Shown piece after piece: positions 46,405-58,735 of a stretch of 64,000 bases of DNA. This DNA is from Bisporella sp. PMI_857 (Eukaryota > Ascomycota > Leotiomycetes > Helotiales > Helotiaceae). The notes under the pieces were generated by a model that saw nothing but the letters and a program-made list of their open reading frames with translations, did not search any database and was not told the DNA's origin. The translations under genes and the position numbers were made by a program. The stretch lies in the NCBI GenBank assembly GCA_021307315.1, contig JAJSPD010000025.1, positions 124,001-188,000 of the forward strand, given 5' to 3'. The first letter of the stretch is position 1; every line of letters begins with the position of its first letter.

Positions 46405-46924
46405 GTTTACCTTCCAAAAAAGGACTTTCAAGTACCGGTAGAAGAACGAAAACTCAAAGTATTACTAGGCAGGGATATCTCTTGTGAGATAATGTAACAG
46501 GTTTGAAAGCATCGAACTACTGCGCGCCTGTTGCAGTTTGAGTATACACAGAACTCAATTTGCCCGACGATCTTCTATGATAGGTAGACATACTTGCAAC
46601 TCTAATGCCATGAAAGAAAAGGATGTGAACAGATATCCATTGGAATGTGCGACCCACATTTCTTTCATCCTACTGCACAGGACCTGAAACTGGAAATTTC
46701 TCAAAGAAAATGCTTCTCCATCTTCAAATATGCGGCTCTGGTTGAGCTAGTAATTCTTCAATTAAGTAAAAATCACTAATCAATAACTCAAAGATTCAGA
46801 ACGGCATAGTCTATGACACTCAGTGCACAAAGCCAAATGTTCGGCATAACCATATTTCAGACTGCCTGTACTTATTATTCTTTTGGTAAGAGTATAGAAT
46901 CATACATTCAAACAATGGCAACTT
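46405..46924. other. Intergenic between secreted-protein gene and P450
   Basis: 520 bp of AT-rich sequence: promoter side of the secreted-protein gene and 3' flank of the P450. No gene seen. Confidence 0.45.
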
Positions 46925-48602
46925 TCATCCATAAAATAATACCCTGATGCCCTCACTGCCCTTCTTCACTCCAGGAACAAACAGGTCATGTCTTAACTCT
47001 ACATCTTCCTCCGTTGTATCATACAGGGAGATATTTGTAGGACTGTCCGAGCCTGTACTTCCGTATCGACTGAACACCGCGTTCAAGCAAATATAAAGCT
47101 CGCTATATGCCAAATTGATGCCCACACATTGCCGAGAGCCCTTTGTAAATGATACGAGGTAACGATCCAATCCTTTGTTATTGATCCACCGCTCCGGCTT
47201 GAAACATTTTGGATCAGGAAAGATTCGCGGGTCAAGATGCATTAGACCTGCTGACATACTGACTGGTGTCTATAAATTGTCAGTTCCTCCCTATTAGTGA
47301 ACACTGTCTCTATTCTCACATTTCGTGGTATATCCCATAGAATTTCCCTATCTCTAACCTGAAGCACCTCATCAGGCGCAATTCGTGGAAGACGAGTACA
47401 GACTCCAAAAGAAAGCCGAAGACCTTCCTGTATGACTCCTGTAAGATACGGTAATTTTTCCATTTCAGTGCTCGTGGTTACTTTTGATGCTAGAAGTTCC
47501 TCTCTTAACTTTCTAAGCATGGGTGGATGTTGCAAGAGATGGAACGTGATTACGGCCAGAGCCCAAGCTGTGGTCTCAGTGCCTGCCACAACTACGGTCT
47601 GCCCTTCTTGCCAAAGTCGTTCCAGCTGTTTCTCTTCTGGACGAAGATTGCTGCGGAGAATATCATGGAAGATAGTGGCCGACTCTTTTGTGCTGTTGTT
47701 CTCCAGGTCCGCCATGATGCCAATAATTTGTGCTCTGCAAGTCTAAAGAGGAGATCAGTTTCACCCCGTAGTTTAAGGAGACATATATACATCTTGGAAT
47801 CTGGAAACAGCTGCTGCTCCTTTATTGATATTTCTCGTGATCCATGGCGGTATTGCAAGCATCATTGGCATCAGGAAACCGAATTGCTTCGATATGGCAA
47901 CAGTATGATGGACTCCGTCCATCATCTCAAAAAAATCCTTGTTATAGTCTTTCTTGTTCAAATTATCATGCGATTTCCCATATGCATACTCAGCGATAAT
48001 ATCACTAGTCAAAGCACTGTACATCAACGCAAGATTGGTTGGTTTCTTGGAGTTTTCGAGAGCACGCATCCGATCCAGAAGTTTCGCGACCTTAGCGTGG
48101 ATGATCGGTTCGAGCTTGCGCACATTTGCTTTTGAAAAGAAAGAGCTGACTGAAGCACGTCGGACACGATGAACGTCATGGTCAACGGTGGCCACAGTTC
48201 CAGCGTCGATGACATATAGTCGTGTAAACCACGAGTACTTGTGTCTTTTTCTACCTCCACCGGCATAGAGCTCCTCGTAGAAGTCAGGGTCACTGACGTG
48301 CAGCTCATATGGATTGATTCTGACTATAGGACCTGCGAAGGAACGCTTAGATACTATGGTCGTTAACTAGGCGTCTTCCTACCATATTTATGATGCATCT
48401 TTTGTATCTCAAACATATACTGTCCCGTTTTGACCACGTCATAGTAAAACTCATACCAGAGTGTAAGAGCTGCTAGCTTAGGACCTGGAAATCTGGATAA
48501 CGGACTTAAATACAGGCGATATATACCGCCTACAAAGAGGTAGGTTAAGGTAAGCCATGCTGCCAGTACTGGCCATGGGAATCCAAACAACATTTCCGAC
48601 AT
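46925..48602 (-). CDS. Cytochrome P450 monooxygenase
   Basis: Exons 48602-48383, 48332-47791, 47742-47320 and 47269-46925 give 509 aa, normal for an ER-anchored fungal P450. The N-terminal anchor is [20 protein letters not shown], followed by [16 protein letters not shown]. Helix I carries the oxygen-binding [22 protein letters not shown] holds the K-helix pattern with E-x-x-R. The PERF-like region is FKPERWI, and the haem loop is [10 protein letters not shown] with the axial cysteine. All introns were placed by frame and GT-AG signals; each join gives family sequence ([41 protein letters not shown]). It resembles the P450s often labelled trichodiene oxygenase in fungi. The substrate is unknown. 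Confidence 0.95.
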
Positions 48603-50032
48603 CGTGATAACTATTTCATGTTAGCAACATACTTAAGGTAAGGCATGCTTACACGTTCAAAATATAGAAATATTACGGGCTACATTGTTCACATGAAATA
48701 TTTGTATATGAAAAAGCGGGGTCATCTATCTTTCAAGTCTAATATGCTGTGATGCAGGAACATGGGTTGGTCCGAAGAACTAAAAACTTGCTTTGGAATC
48801 TGTCAAAAATGGAGCACTACAAATACAGCACATCAAAGCATGACTGGTGATATTATCGACTACACAATTACAGAATAGATCGGAACCTCGAGAATAAATC
48901 GCGGTTGGAGGAGTTGCTGTGGCAAGCTATACTTGTGTCTTTCACTCTCTTAATATTTGTTTTTTGCGTCCCATGATCGCTCACCATTTAGGTATAGATA
49001 CACAGTAGGGGTATTCCGATCAAAATCTCGTCCGCGGTACGAGTTCTCGAAAAAGAAGAATCCACAAATTATAAGTCCTTGGTGCCCCAATCAAAGAAAA
49101 CATAAATCGTACTGAACCGACCTCGAGATGTACTCCCTAGAATAATTATCGATCAGGTTGTAAAGCATCTTTCGAAGTAACGAAAGTCCTTAATATGGCC
49201 TCCAATGCAAGAGGGACATCACAACTGCATCACTGACACTGATCAATATGTTCACGGGGATAATTCTTCCAATAGAACCCGGGTCCGCGAAACAAAGGAT
49301 CGCTAAGTCTCAACAATGCTCTTCCTTGGCAGGTAAATGTACTCTACCGTTCGTTCCAGCACCGACAGAGGTGTTCTATGCATTTGGGGAGCAAGCAACT
49401 GCGGTTGAGTTCTTGACTGGGGGTTGGTCATATGCCAGTGTTGTGCTGGTTCATAAGGGATCCGGTTGTAACCTGATATGAAGACGTCTTTGTCCGGTTT
49501 CTTGACTAAGGTGCTTTGGATGTGGCAGTCCACCTCGGAGAGACCAGAAAATGTGTGCTCCTTTTGGGAATAAAAGACCCGCCTCGTTGGAGAGTTCATT
49601 GATCCGAAGTATTAAGTAGCATTGTTTGTTCGAGCTACTTGGATCACGTGAAGGCGCGTCAGGAACGGGAGAGGGGCTTATCAACAAGGCTTATCAGGCA
49701 TCCAAAGCTCCCCCGCACAACCTGTCTCCAACATTCAAAACGCGGCTGAAGACATAGAAGAGAAGCTTCAGGCGGTTGACCTCAGACCATCTCATCTTCT
49801 CCTAAGAGATTACCCTCCAAACTCAAAGTCAACCCGATTCTTTTTAACGCTACCTGACCCGTCCAAAACACCTCTAGTCAACCAACGCGTCGAAACCTCA
49901 GCACCGTTCTAGGAACCCATAATTTGCAGAATACCTGGCAGAATCCCAATCGATTGCGAGTTTACTTTTATATCAGGCAATATCTGTCATTGTTGTCACA
50001 CGATTCTCTAGCTTTCAACACAACGTGGGTTT
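48603..50032. other. Intergenic, no gene seen
   Basis: 1.4 kb between two divergent genes. Short frames on both strands at 49248-49687 overlap each other and lack domains. No repeat stands out. Confidence 0.5.
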
Positions 50033-51470
50033 ATGGATCGACTTCGGTGGAAGAGTGATCTACATGGCTGTCGTCCAGTTTTGGGCTCGGATCCTGAAAA
50101 TCACCAAGCTAATGGATATCTGCACCTCTACAGTGATGATACACCAGCAGTCAAACATGACAATCCGACTACCCGAAGTTTCTCTATGGCGCAGACTGTT
50201 GGAGCTCGCAAACCCCGGGACAAGCCATTACTCGATGGACAAATGTCTTTGGACAACGGCCGTATTGTTCAAGGAGCTAAGTATCTGGATATGCGACGAC
50301 AGCTGAATGTTTCACCTTCCAATTCCAGCCCCTCGTCATCTGCGGATTTGCTCACTGCGCGAGTGGTTAGGCACCTGAAGGAACAAGGACAAGAAGAAAC
50401 ATCACTGCAACGCCAACTTGAAATGCTCGCTTTATTTGTACCTGCGATCGTGTTTCCAAACTTCCCTAGACTTCCGGTTGAGGTAAAAATAATGATCTGG
50501 AATGAAGCGTTGCCAACGTTCATCGATATCATAATTAACGATGCGAGAACTAAGTAAGTAACAATTGCCTTTAATTCAGACAACGCTGACTTGACTCATT
50601 TGCAGTTTCTGTGCTCCAAGCCCTCGCGACGCCATCTTTCATTTCTGCCCTGACTATGCTACGATGTTTCACATGAAACCTATTTATTTCAACACTTCCT
50701 CTTCCACCAGCCCTAACGTTTTTTATATCCGACCCGCAGTTGACATCGTTCATATCAGCACTTCGACATTACTGTCCCTTGACATCGATACCTTTGTTGC
50801 CCGCACAGAGAATCAGGTCATTGAGAACTTAGCCATCCATGCAGTGTCTGCCTTTAATTGCCGTTGGGTTGGAAGACAATATGGCCGGCTAGCTGGTACT
50901 CGAACTTGGATTGGTGACCTGGTTCGTGGTCTGAAAAATTTGAAGAAGCTCTATGTTGTAGAAGGCGAACGACTCCATGATGACGATGAGCTTCCTCGGT
51001 GGAGAAACGCAGTTCCCAAGATCTTTGATGTTTCTCTACAAGATGTCCCTGCTCATACCGACATACCCAAGTACGATCATCGCGGAAAGCATTACCACTC
51101 ACCACCAGCGACACCCTGGGTTGCAGAAAGTGCCCAGTCCGTCAGATTTTCTTTCGATGCTGAAGTCAATCGAGAGGAGAACAAGGTATATCGATTGCAT
51201 TACACTAATGCATGGTCTGTGCCAGAACTCGTATGCCGGCTTCTCGTCAGAAAGGAGCTGTGTTGGGAGCGGAAGCTATACACGACGAAGAGGCTTCCAT
51301 GGGTTCCAACTCAGCCATTACTCGCCTCTCCTTCCTCGAAATCGCGAAAAATGGAGAGTTCAGATACGGACGCGGGCATTTTTGGATCAGGGTTGGGTTC
51401 TGGTAGTCGGGACTCATTATTCAAGAAAAAAAAGCTTGGTGCCAACGCCACGCGCAAAGCGCGAGAATAA
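50033..51470 (+). CDS. 2EXR domain protein
   Basis: Exons 50033-50553 and 50606-51470 encode 461 aa. The polar N-terminus of about 140 residues has Ser runs. The 2EXR signature then appears: FPNFPRLPVEVKIMIWNEAL, with continuation across the intron to FCAPSPRDAIFHFCPD. The central region (NLKKLYVVEGERLHDDDE) is typical of this F-box-like fungal family. The C-terminus ends in a basic segment (SLFKKKKLGANATRKARE), a possible nuclear signal. The biochemical role of 2EXR proteins is not established; the family is strongly expanded in Leotiomycetes and relatives. The reading frame is clean. Confidence 0.85.
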
Positions 51471-52460
51471 TCTGGAGCTGTATATTTTTGTTGGGGAGAG
51501 TTCTGGTCACGAGTGTATGACATCGACGATTATGAGTGTATGTGGCTTACGATTTTGAGAGCTTTAGCGAGGAGTTTTTGGTCCAGCTATTTGGAGGTGT
51601 GTTGCTCAGGCAGCGTATATACTTACCCTAAGCTTGGCAACTATTTTACAAACAGTAGACAGAGCAGACACTGGGCATGGGGTCCGTTTGATACCTAGGA
51701 TATTGTATAGAATAGATTTGTATAGATTCCCAGCCCTGTGAAATTTCGTGTTCGGATATGTTTTGTATTTATAACAGCGCATCATGACGCCTTTTGAGCA
51801 TCATGCTTGTAGATGGGTAATTGCCGGAGAAGCAGGTAGGTGGTTGTTTTTATCAGCTTAATTGATTGGCTCTTTTGAGCGAAGCAGAAATGAGAATTAT
51901 TCAGCATAGGCATGGTTGATGCAGGCCAAGGCGGATTTAGTGTGCAACCAAGTTACGCCACAAGCCTAAATTCCATACCGTAAGCAGGTTACAGTAGGTC
52001 AAACAGGCTGCGATTGATAATCAGCTACGCCAATCTGCACTCATCCCTGATCTTTTCTTTTCTTTCATACTTAGTCCCCTTACCAAATTTCCATCGCAGT
52101 TAGTTTGGAGTTAAGCTTATCCCCTTCCCCTCTTTGATTCGCAAATTCCATACGATGATCCCCATTCTCTGCTTCCATCGACTTCTTTTGGTGGGTTGCT
52201 TAACAATGACGTCACAGTTAGCACCTCTGTTCGCCGCTTGGCGATTGGAAATAACGGATTTGAAATGTGAAGTATGCATTGTGTAGATACCGTCTGAGTC
52301 AATATCATTTTTGGTAAGCTTGGGTCTTATTTACGAACTCTACGATTAAACGCATATATAATAAACATCTCGGTCGTGGTAAGTTCTCCTCCTCAATTCA
52401 ATCTCATTCACCTTATCCATCTTCTTCATCCTATCAAAACATCTGCTTACACCCTCACCA
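51471..52460. promoter_or_regulatory. Intergenic: upstream region of the DHA1 pump
   Basis: About 1 kb. Pyrimidine-rich leader sequence precedes the ATG at 52461. I identify no specific operator or gene. Confidence 0.45.
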
Positions 52461-54215
52461 ATGGCAGATATCATCCGAGATTCGTCCTTAGGACAAGTCA
52501 TCCGCTTCGTCTCACGCCACAAATATCTTCAGTATGTAGAAGAACATCCGGATTTTGAGCTACCCGGCCCAGTTGCCGAACTTATCGATGGGAAAGTAAA
52601 GCCAGATGATGCAGAAACATCATCAGTCTCCGACGACTCATCAAGCAGCTCTTCTATCCACTCATCGTCAGATATCGATGCCAATATCGACGTTGAAAAG
52701 GCCGAGACACATGATCTCCGACCCTATTTCTCTCGGACCACGCAAGCAGAGGCCGTTGGACCTGAGCGGGTAGAGAGCCGGCCAATCGTGCCGACTGTGA
52801 CATCCGATGGAGTCATCCTGGTCGACTGGTACACGACTGACGACCCTGAGAACCCCCTGAACTGGAGCATTGCCAAGCGAGCATTCGTCTCCTTCCAGAT
52901 TCTGATATACACTTTTGCTGTGTACATGGGTTCTTCAATCTATGCGCCAGGCATTCCTGGCATCATGCAACGGTTTGGCGTCAGCGAGACGGCTGCTTCC
53001 TTAGGTCTGGCACTCTACGTCTTTGGCTATGGCATTGGCCCCATGCTTTTCTCTCCCCTTAGCGAGATGCCTTTGATCGGACGAAATCCGCCATACATTG
53101 CGACCCTCGCCATCTTTGTAGTCTTAATCATTCCTGCAGCGCTTACTCAGACATTCGGCGGTCTGCTCACAGCTAGGTTTCTGTTGGGTTTCTTCGGTTC
53201 GCCTGCCTTGGCTACCGGTGCCGCGACCCTACAGGATATGTTCCGATTGATCAAGATCCCATACGTCCTAACCTTCTGGGCTGGGGCTGCGACTTTTGGT
53301 CCAGCTCTTGGGCCCATCATCGGAGGTTTCTCCGCACAAGCAAGGAATTGGACGTGGACCCAGTGGGAGATGATCTGGATCGCCGGTCCCGTTTTCCTCA
53401 TGATGTTTGCATTCCTACCAGAGACTTCCTCCTCGAACATCCTCCTCCGCCGCGCCCGCAGACTTCGCAAAGTCCTCAACAACCCCAAGCTCAAGGCGCA
53501 ATCCGAAATTGACCAAGCAAACATGAAACTCAGCACCGTCACCCGAGAGGCATTGCTCATTCCATGGAAGATCAACCTCCTCGACCCCGCCGTTGCGTTC
53601 TCTACCTTCTACACCGCGCTCGTGTATGGTATCTACTACAGCTTCTTCGAGTCATTCCCCTTGGTCTACGTCCAAATGTACAATTTCAATCTCGGCCAAT
53701 CGACGCTGCCCTTCCTCTCCATCGCCGTCTCGCTCGCAATCTGCTTGCCGCTCTATAACCTATACTTCTACCTCTTCGTCGAGCGACCCTTCCCAGTAAA
53801 AGGGTTCGGCGCTCCTGAACAGCGACTAATCCCCGGCCTCTACGGCTCATACTTCATCCCCATCGGGCTCTTCATCTTCGCATGGACTTCCCGCCCGTCC
53901 GTCCACTGGATCTGGCCCACCATCGGCGCCGGCGTGTCCGTAGGCGGCACATTCATCGTCTTCCAAGCCATCTTCTTGTACCTCCCCTTCACCTATGCGC
54001 AATACTCAGCCTCGCTCTTCGCGGCGAACGATTTTGCGCGCAGCACGTTGGCCGCAGCAGCGATTCTATTCGCACGCCCGCTGTTCCATGGTCTGGGTGT
54101 TGACGGGGGTGTCAGTCTTTTGGCCGGCTTGACAGTTCTCTGTATCGGTGGTATCTACATCTTATACTTCTACGGTGCTTGGTTAAGATCTAGAAGCAAG
54201 TTTGCGGCGAAATAA
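52461..54215 (+). CDS. DHA1-family MFS multidrug transporter (Flr1-like)
   Basis: Intron-less, 584 aa. Plasma-membrane drug:H+ antiporter type. The cytosolic N-terminus of about 135 residues starts with IRFVSRHKYLQYVEEHPDF and has a Ser-rich acidic stretch, as in fungal Flr1/Tpo relatives. The core begins at DPENPLNWSIAKRAFVSFQI, the usual NPxNW entry to helix 1. SSIYAPGIPGIMQRFGVSE (helix 1-2 loop), SPLSEMPLIGRNPPYI (motif A variant) and GPALGPIIGGF (motif C, antiporter signature) identify DHA1. Twelve hydrophobic segments are present, and a long central loop (LLRRARRLRKVL) joins the halves. GC content and third-position C are higher than in nearby genes. Likely export of toxic compounds or azole/benzimidazole-type drugs; substrate not determined. 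Confidence 0.93.
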   Translation: MADIIRDSSLGQVIRFVSRHKYLQYVEEHPDFELPGPVAELIDGKVKPDDAETSSVSDDSSSSSSIHSSSDIDANIDVEKAETHDLRPYFSRTTQAEAVGPERVESRPIVPTVTSDGVILVDWYTTDDPENPLNWSIAKRAFVSFQILIYTFAVYMGSSIYAPGIPGIMQRFGVSETAASLGLALYVFGYGIGPMLFSPLSEMPLIGRNPPYIATLAIFVVLIIPAALTQTFGGLLTARFLLGFFGSPALATGAATLQDMFRLIKIPYVLTFWAGAATFGPALGPIIGGFSAQARNWTWTQWEMIWIAGPVFLMMFAFLPETSSSNILLRRARRLRKVLNNPKLKAQSEIDQANMKLSTVTREALLIPWKINLLDPAVAFSTFYTALVYGIYYSFFESFPLVYVQMYNFNLGQSTLPFLSIAVSLAICLPLYNLYFYLFVERPFPVKGFGAPEQRLIPGLYGSYFIPIGLFIFAWTSRPSVHWIWPTIGAGVSVGGTFIVFQAIFLYLPFTYAQYSASLFAANDFARSTLAAAAILFARPLFHGLGVDGGVSLLAGLTVLCIGGIYILYFYGAWLRSRSKFAAK

Positions 54216-54496
54216 GTGGTCATGGCTTAGGGATTAGATTACGAGAGGACTGTGAAATTAATGGGTCAATTGCTTTAGCATGTTCGGTGTTTGGAGTTTT
54301 TGTTGCAATGGATACCATATAGACAGCATATATTAATAGACAAATTTTCATCTTTTGACCATTCATCCCATGTGAAAATGATACGCCGTAGACATAGGAA
54401 TTGCACAGCGAGAGGTAATAAGGAAGACGGTTCGGTGTCAAAAGCTTGAACGTTGTATCCTATATTAAATTCAAATCTAAATAGAAATTTTAAGTA

Positions 54497-56173
54497 TTAA
54501 AAATTTCTATGATACCTAAATGGCTGTCCGGGTCGGTGAGGCTTGCCCGGTGCGAATCTACTTGTGATGGTGGCTGTGACTTGTTCGGTGGTGGATGGTA
54601 TGGAAGCGGACGAGGTTGATTTCAAGGTGCTCGACGCCGAGGGACTCGATACCGAAGGGCGCCATGTCGAGGTGGACTTCACCGCCGCGGCCACATTTAC
54701 GCTCGTAGCCTTCGCGGAGCTTGACACCGATCCCCACAGCACGGCAGGCGTATACACCGGAATCGGGATGGTGACGCCGTAGCCTGAGATTCCCCATGCA
54801 GGGCTCACGGGGCTAGCGTATGCAGTCGGCGCAGCCGTGGTCGTCATCGTCGAGGTGAACGTGGCGAGCGCCGCGCCGGTGTCCGCGCGAGCGCAGTATC
54901 CGGTTCCGTAGACGTTCTTGCAGATGTTCAAAACTTTATTGCCGTTGATGGTCCACATGTCGAAGCCTTTCAGCAAGATGTCGTTTAGCGGGACTTGATC
55001 AGATCCGCGGATAACGATCGCGCCTCGACTTGCGCCGTTGTTGAGAGAGCCAGTCCAATTGGCGAAGGTGAGCCCGCTGAGTTCTACGGCACCGGTGTTG
55101 GGCGTGGTCGTGGATTGCCAGTACTGGTCGATGTCGAGGGCATATGTGGTATCGTAACCCCAGAAGTTTTCGAAGACGCTGTTGTTGACATAGCCGAAAA
55201 CGCCGTCTCCGCCAGGGAAGGTCTTGATCATGAGCATCTGGGTGCACTGGAATGAGTATATGTTTCTCATGACGATGTTGGAAACTTCTGCCGGGGTGCC
55301 ACCTAGAAAGTATGTTAGTCTAGGAATATAAGTCTGGCCAAGCTCTTACCGTTTGCCGTCAATGAGCCAATAGACATGCCTCCGGAGTGGTTACAATAGA
55401 TATCCTCGATGAGAACGTTATGTGATGGGGACTTGACACTGATACACTCATCACGGTTCGTCACTTCGATGTCGTGTAGGTAACAGTTATCGTCGCATAC
55501 TAGATCGACTCCATCGGTGCCTCCGATATTTGGACCACGAACAGTGAGGCGATAAGCTTCAAGATTTTTGACATTATTAAAGACTAAATGGAAGGTTGGC
55601 GCATCAACAAATATCATATCGTGGATTGAGATGTCCTTGGATGAGATAAAACGGAAGAGTCTTGCATTCTGTCTGGAGCTTGTTAATCTCGTAATATACC
55701 CCTGGCCGTCAATCGCACCAAGACCGTTGCTGGAGAACACCTCCACGTCGTTCGCATCCTTGATGACAATTGCGTTGCCGCCAAAGCTTCCTCCCGACGT
55801 CAGGGTGATCAGCCCATCAATTTGCATTGCCCAGCCGCTGCCACCAGTGAGAATTACTCCTGTTGCAACTATTTTATAGTCAGTGATATTCTTCATCCTG
55901 AAGTCTGAGCCTTTTACTTGAGTATGATCCAGGCGGAATATATAAGGTTGCGGCATTTCCCTTTATGCAGGATGAGAAAGTGGATGAGAGTGCTGGTCCA
56001 AGATCCGTCTTGTTATCTGCCATGGCTCCATAATGAAGCACGTTGCAAATTTTGGACTTGGCTGATAACGGGGTCAATGGACCAACGGATGAGCTGTCTG
56101 AGAGTTGTGCAGAAGTAAAGCTAGAAGATAGAAGCAAAGAAGCGAACAACGAGAGAATGTGCTTATAAAACAT
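54497..56173 (-). CDS. GH28 rhamnogalacturonase (rhamnogalacturonan hydrolase)
   Basis: Secreted endo-hydrolase of the pectin backbone. Exons 56173-55918, 55868-55350 and 55302-54497 give about 526 aa. The signal peptide is MFYKHILSLFASLLLSSSFTSA. Mature sequence opens with CNVLHYGAMADNKTDLGPAL. The parallel beta-helix carries the rhamnogalacturonase set: GPNIGGTDGVDL, VTNRDECISVKSPSHN and CNHSGGMSIGSL, where polygalacturonases have NTD, DD and GHG. Those acids and the Asp-Glu pair are the catalytic candidates. The first intron (49 nt) joins SYS to IATGVILTGGSGW. The last 130 residues are Ser/Thr/Ala-rich with a basic end, like a glycosylated tail rather than a carbohydrate-binding module. 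Tail-to-tail with the DHA1 pump, 281 bp away. Confidence 0.93.
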
Positions 56174-57850
56174 GGTCAAGAAGAGAGTTTGTAACTAGAC
56201 CCAGCTGTGTAATGAACGAACAGACGATATACGAAGAATAGAATCTAGAAATGAACGTAATGGTACTCTCAAGAAGCTGCCAAAGGAGTGTGATGGATGG
56301 CAAAGCAGAAATGGACAAAAGGCATGTGTGTATATGAAGGTATTCGAATACACCCGCTCTCATGGAGACCCGATGCCAATTTGCAGGTCCACGACCCATG
56401 GGGAAGGTTCATCTATTCGATGCCTCCACGCGGCCCAAAGATCTCATAAAATGCTACTTCCAATCTAAGAACCATGTGGCGGACCGGATATCTGGGTCTG
56501 CAAGCACAATTTCCTCGAATCGCAGTGTTTACTTCTTGGGTGCGGAGATTTTCCAACTAGGAGCGTTTCAGGTTGTGTCATGTTTTGATGACCCATCATC
56601 AGAATATGATGATATGATTTTGGGCCGTATCAAAAATATTAATTCAATTTAAATTATATTGAAACAATTGCGATGCGCAACAAAAAAGAGGAGCAGAAAG
56701 TCATTCCACCTTTGAGTTAAACTCACTATAGGTCCTTAGCCTTTCCACCAAATTCGGGTCGGGTAGTTGTATGGGCCGTAATGCTTGGCTAAGTTTGTTA
56801 TCAATCTGAAGCCCCTGAAGATAGCCGAGACTGTCATCTGACGTTTCGGCCGTTCCATTAACATTCTTTCCTTTCTCCATAAGCACACTAGTTCCAAGTT
56901 CATCCATACTTAGATGATGCAGGGCTTTCGTGCTAGCCTGCCTTATCTGCATAAGTACGAACTAAAAATTGTAACTTTAAACTAGAACCCGGCAATGCAG
57001 CTCTCACGACGGCCTATACTATCGAAGAAGCCAGGCGCGCTTTATACCATAGCTCAAGATGCCTGAAATACTACAAATTCAGGCAACCACGGAGCAAGGA
57101 GCAAGAATATGACGGATTGGTTTTGTAGGTGGCAGGAAGATGAGGATAGAAGAAAAAGGAGAGCGTATTGAGAATTGAGAAAAAAGTCAACCATCAAATG
57201 AGCAATAATAATTAAAAGGCCTAGTATAATCGGTCTGAGAAGAGGCCCGTTTAATGTAAGAAATAAGGATAAGATCTAGAGAAGGAGAGAACATGTAGGA
57301 AGGCTCTTAACTTTATCTCAAGTGCCTTACGAGGAAGCAGCAATTCTTCTACCATGTGTGCACGGCGGTAATGGCATAAGAAGCTCACATTTAGGAAGGT
57401 CTTCTTCGGCAGCTTCTTCCCAAACTTCAATATTTCCCGGCAAACCTTGTGAGACTGCCGCTTTGCCTCTAAACTTTTACATTACAGTAGCGCATAGAAG
57501 ATCCAAGATATCTCTTGTTCCTGGAAGGACGAGAACGAACAAGTGATATCCCGGCGCTGTGGTACTAAATTTGATCTTTCATACAACGGCCTGGATGACA
57601 TGGGCAAAGAATGAAGGAAATTGCACTTATTGACACTTAGGAATACTGATATTTGTTTACCCATCACGCTACTTTATACTTCCTTTTTTTTTTAACATGC
57701 GATACCTCCAACTTGTTCTTATGGAATGCAAAATTTTTCATGTGTCTTACCTTCAAGATTAGGTGAGAGAAAGCTCAATGAAGCAGCAACTCTGGTGAAA
57801 GCAATGGCTGTGTAAAAGACAGTAATATACGCCTTTGCGCTCGCGGCCGA
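56174..57850. other. Intergenic, mostly empty
   Basis: 1.68 kb: promoter of the rhamnogalacturonase near 56174, then AT-rich sequence. An 83-codon minus frame at 56701-56952 (MQIRQASTKALHHLSM) is polar and has no recognised domain. It could be a small gene, but I have no support beyond the open frame. Confidence 0.45.
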
Positions 57851-58735
57851 TAGGCTCTCGTCCCTATAGCAAGGATGTCAGCGGAAAGTACACGGACATT
57901 GGCAAATGATCCCGTTTGAAGTCTTGAATAAAGGCCGGGATAGAAGCAGTAGGAAGACCAGCTTCAGCCACAGCAGCTGGGACCGTGGCTGGAACAGTTT
58001 CGGCCAGTAGCTTTTACAAGACAGAGGCGTATTCAGCGCTTGCTACGCTGGATATGGCAGAACGAATAGTTCAGGAAGCTGTAAATAAGAATGTATTAGT
58101 GCCATTCATATAATACTTCTTCGAGTGCGGACTAACCTCCGACTACAGTTCCTATCTCGAGCCAGTCAAGTAACTCAATTCCCGAATTAGATACGCACAC
58201 GCTTTCGTTTCGTAGACGTCAAAATCTCGGAGTTAGTTTGCCTATCCGAGAATATTTGTAAAGGATACCGCTCTTTCAAGAACAAAGTACTCTCAAGACA
58301 TGCTCAAGGAGTACCGGCATATCTTAAGAGTAGCACAACTCATAAAATTTCTATTTCGGCTTACATTTCCACAAAAAGTTGACCTTACATCCGATAAAAA
58401 AAAAAATTAAAAAAAAAGGACACCAAGATCAACTCAGTAGCCATACTCTTCGTGTCCGGAGCTGCTGCGGCAATTGCCGCTCCCAATTATTAGTACATCT
58501 GCCTCAAATCCATATATTGACATACTAGTAAGTAAAGCTCCGCCTACCGTAAGTACAGCGATGAATTGATATTTGGTTTTTCCGATTGGTTCTGCTAAAG
58601 ACCCAGTTACAATCTGGCCGAAGTTGATCATTGCACTTGGCATGCAACTGAGCCAGCCTGCATACATTGACGCTCCGCCATCACTAGTGTAGAGTACTGC
58701 CACCATTGACGGTCAAATGTTGCCATCGCATAATA
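57851..58735 (-). pseudogene. Remnant of a TRI12/siderophore-type MFS transporter
   Basis: A 90-codon frame (58706-58434) reads MVAVLYTSDGG, GWLSCMPSAMINFGQIVTGS and EPIGKTKYQFIAVLTVGGAL, the central part of TRI12-family pumps. Further downstream on the same strand, in broken frames, come LEIGTVVGG, SSVASAEYASVL and LLAETVPATVPAAVAEAG then LPTASIPAFI, which match the C-terminal third of the family. The N-terminal half is missing, stops and shifts separate the pieces, and poly-A tracts lie at about 58397-58418. Not functional. Intact relatives export siderophores or trichothecene-like toxins. Confidence 0.7.

Noticed and set aside
49248..49687. Overlapping frames on both strands in the gap after the P450
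   Set aside because: Compete with each other, no domain, no splice support.
56701..56952. 83-codon minus frame as a gene
   Set aside because: Open frame and ATG only; composition and context give no support.
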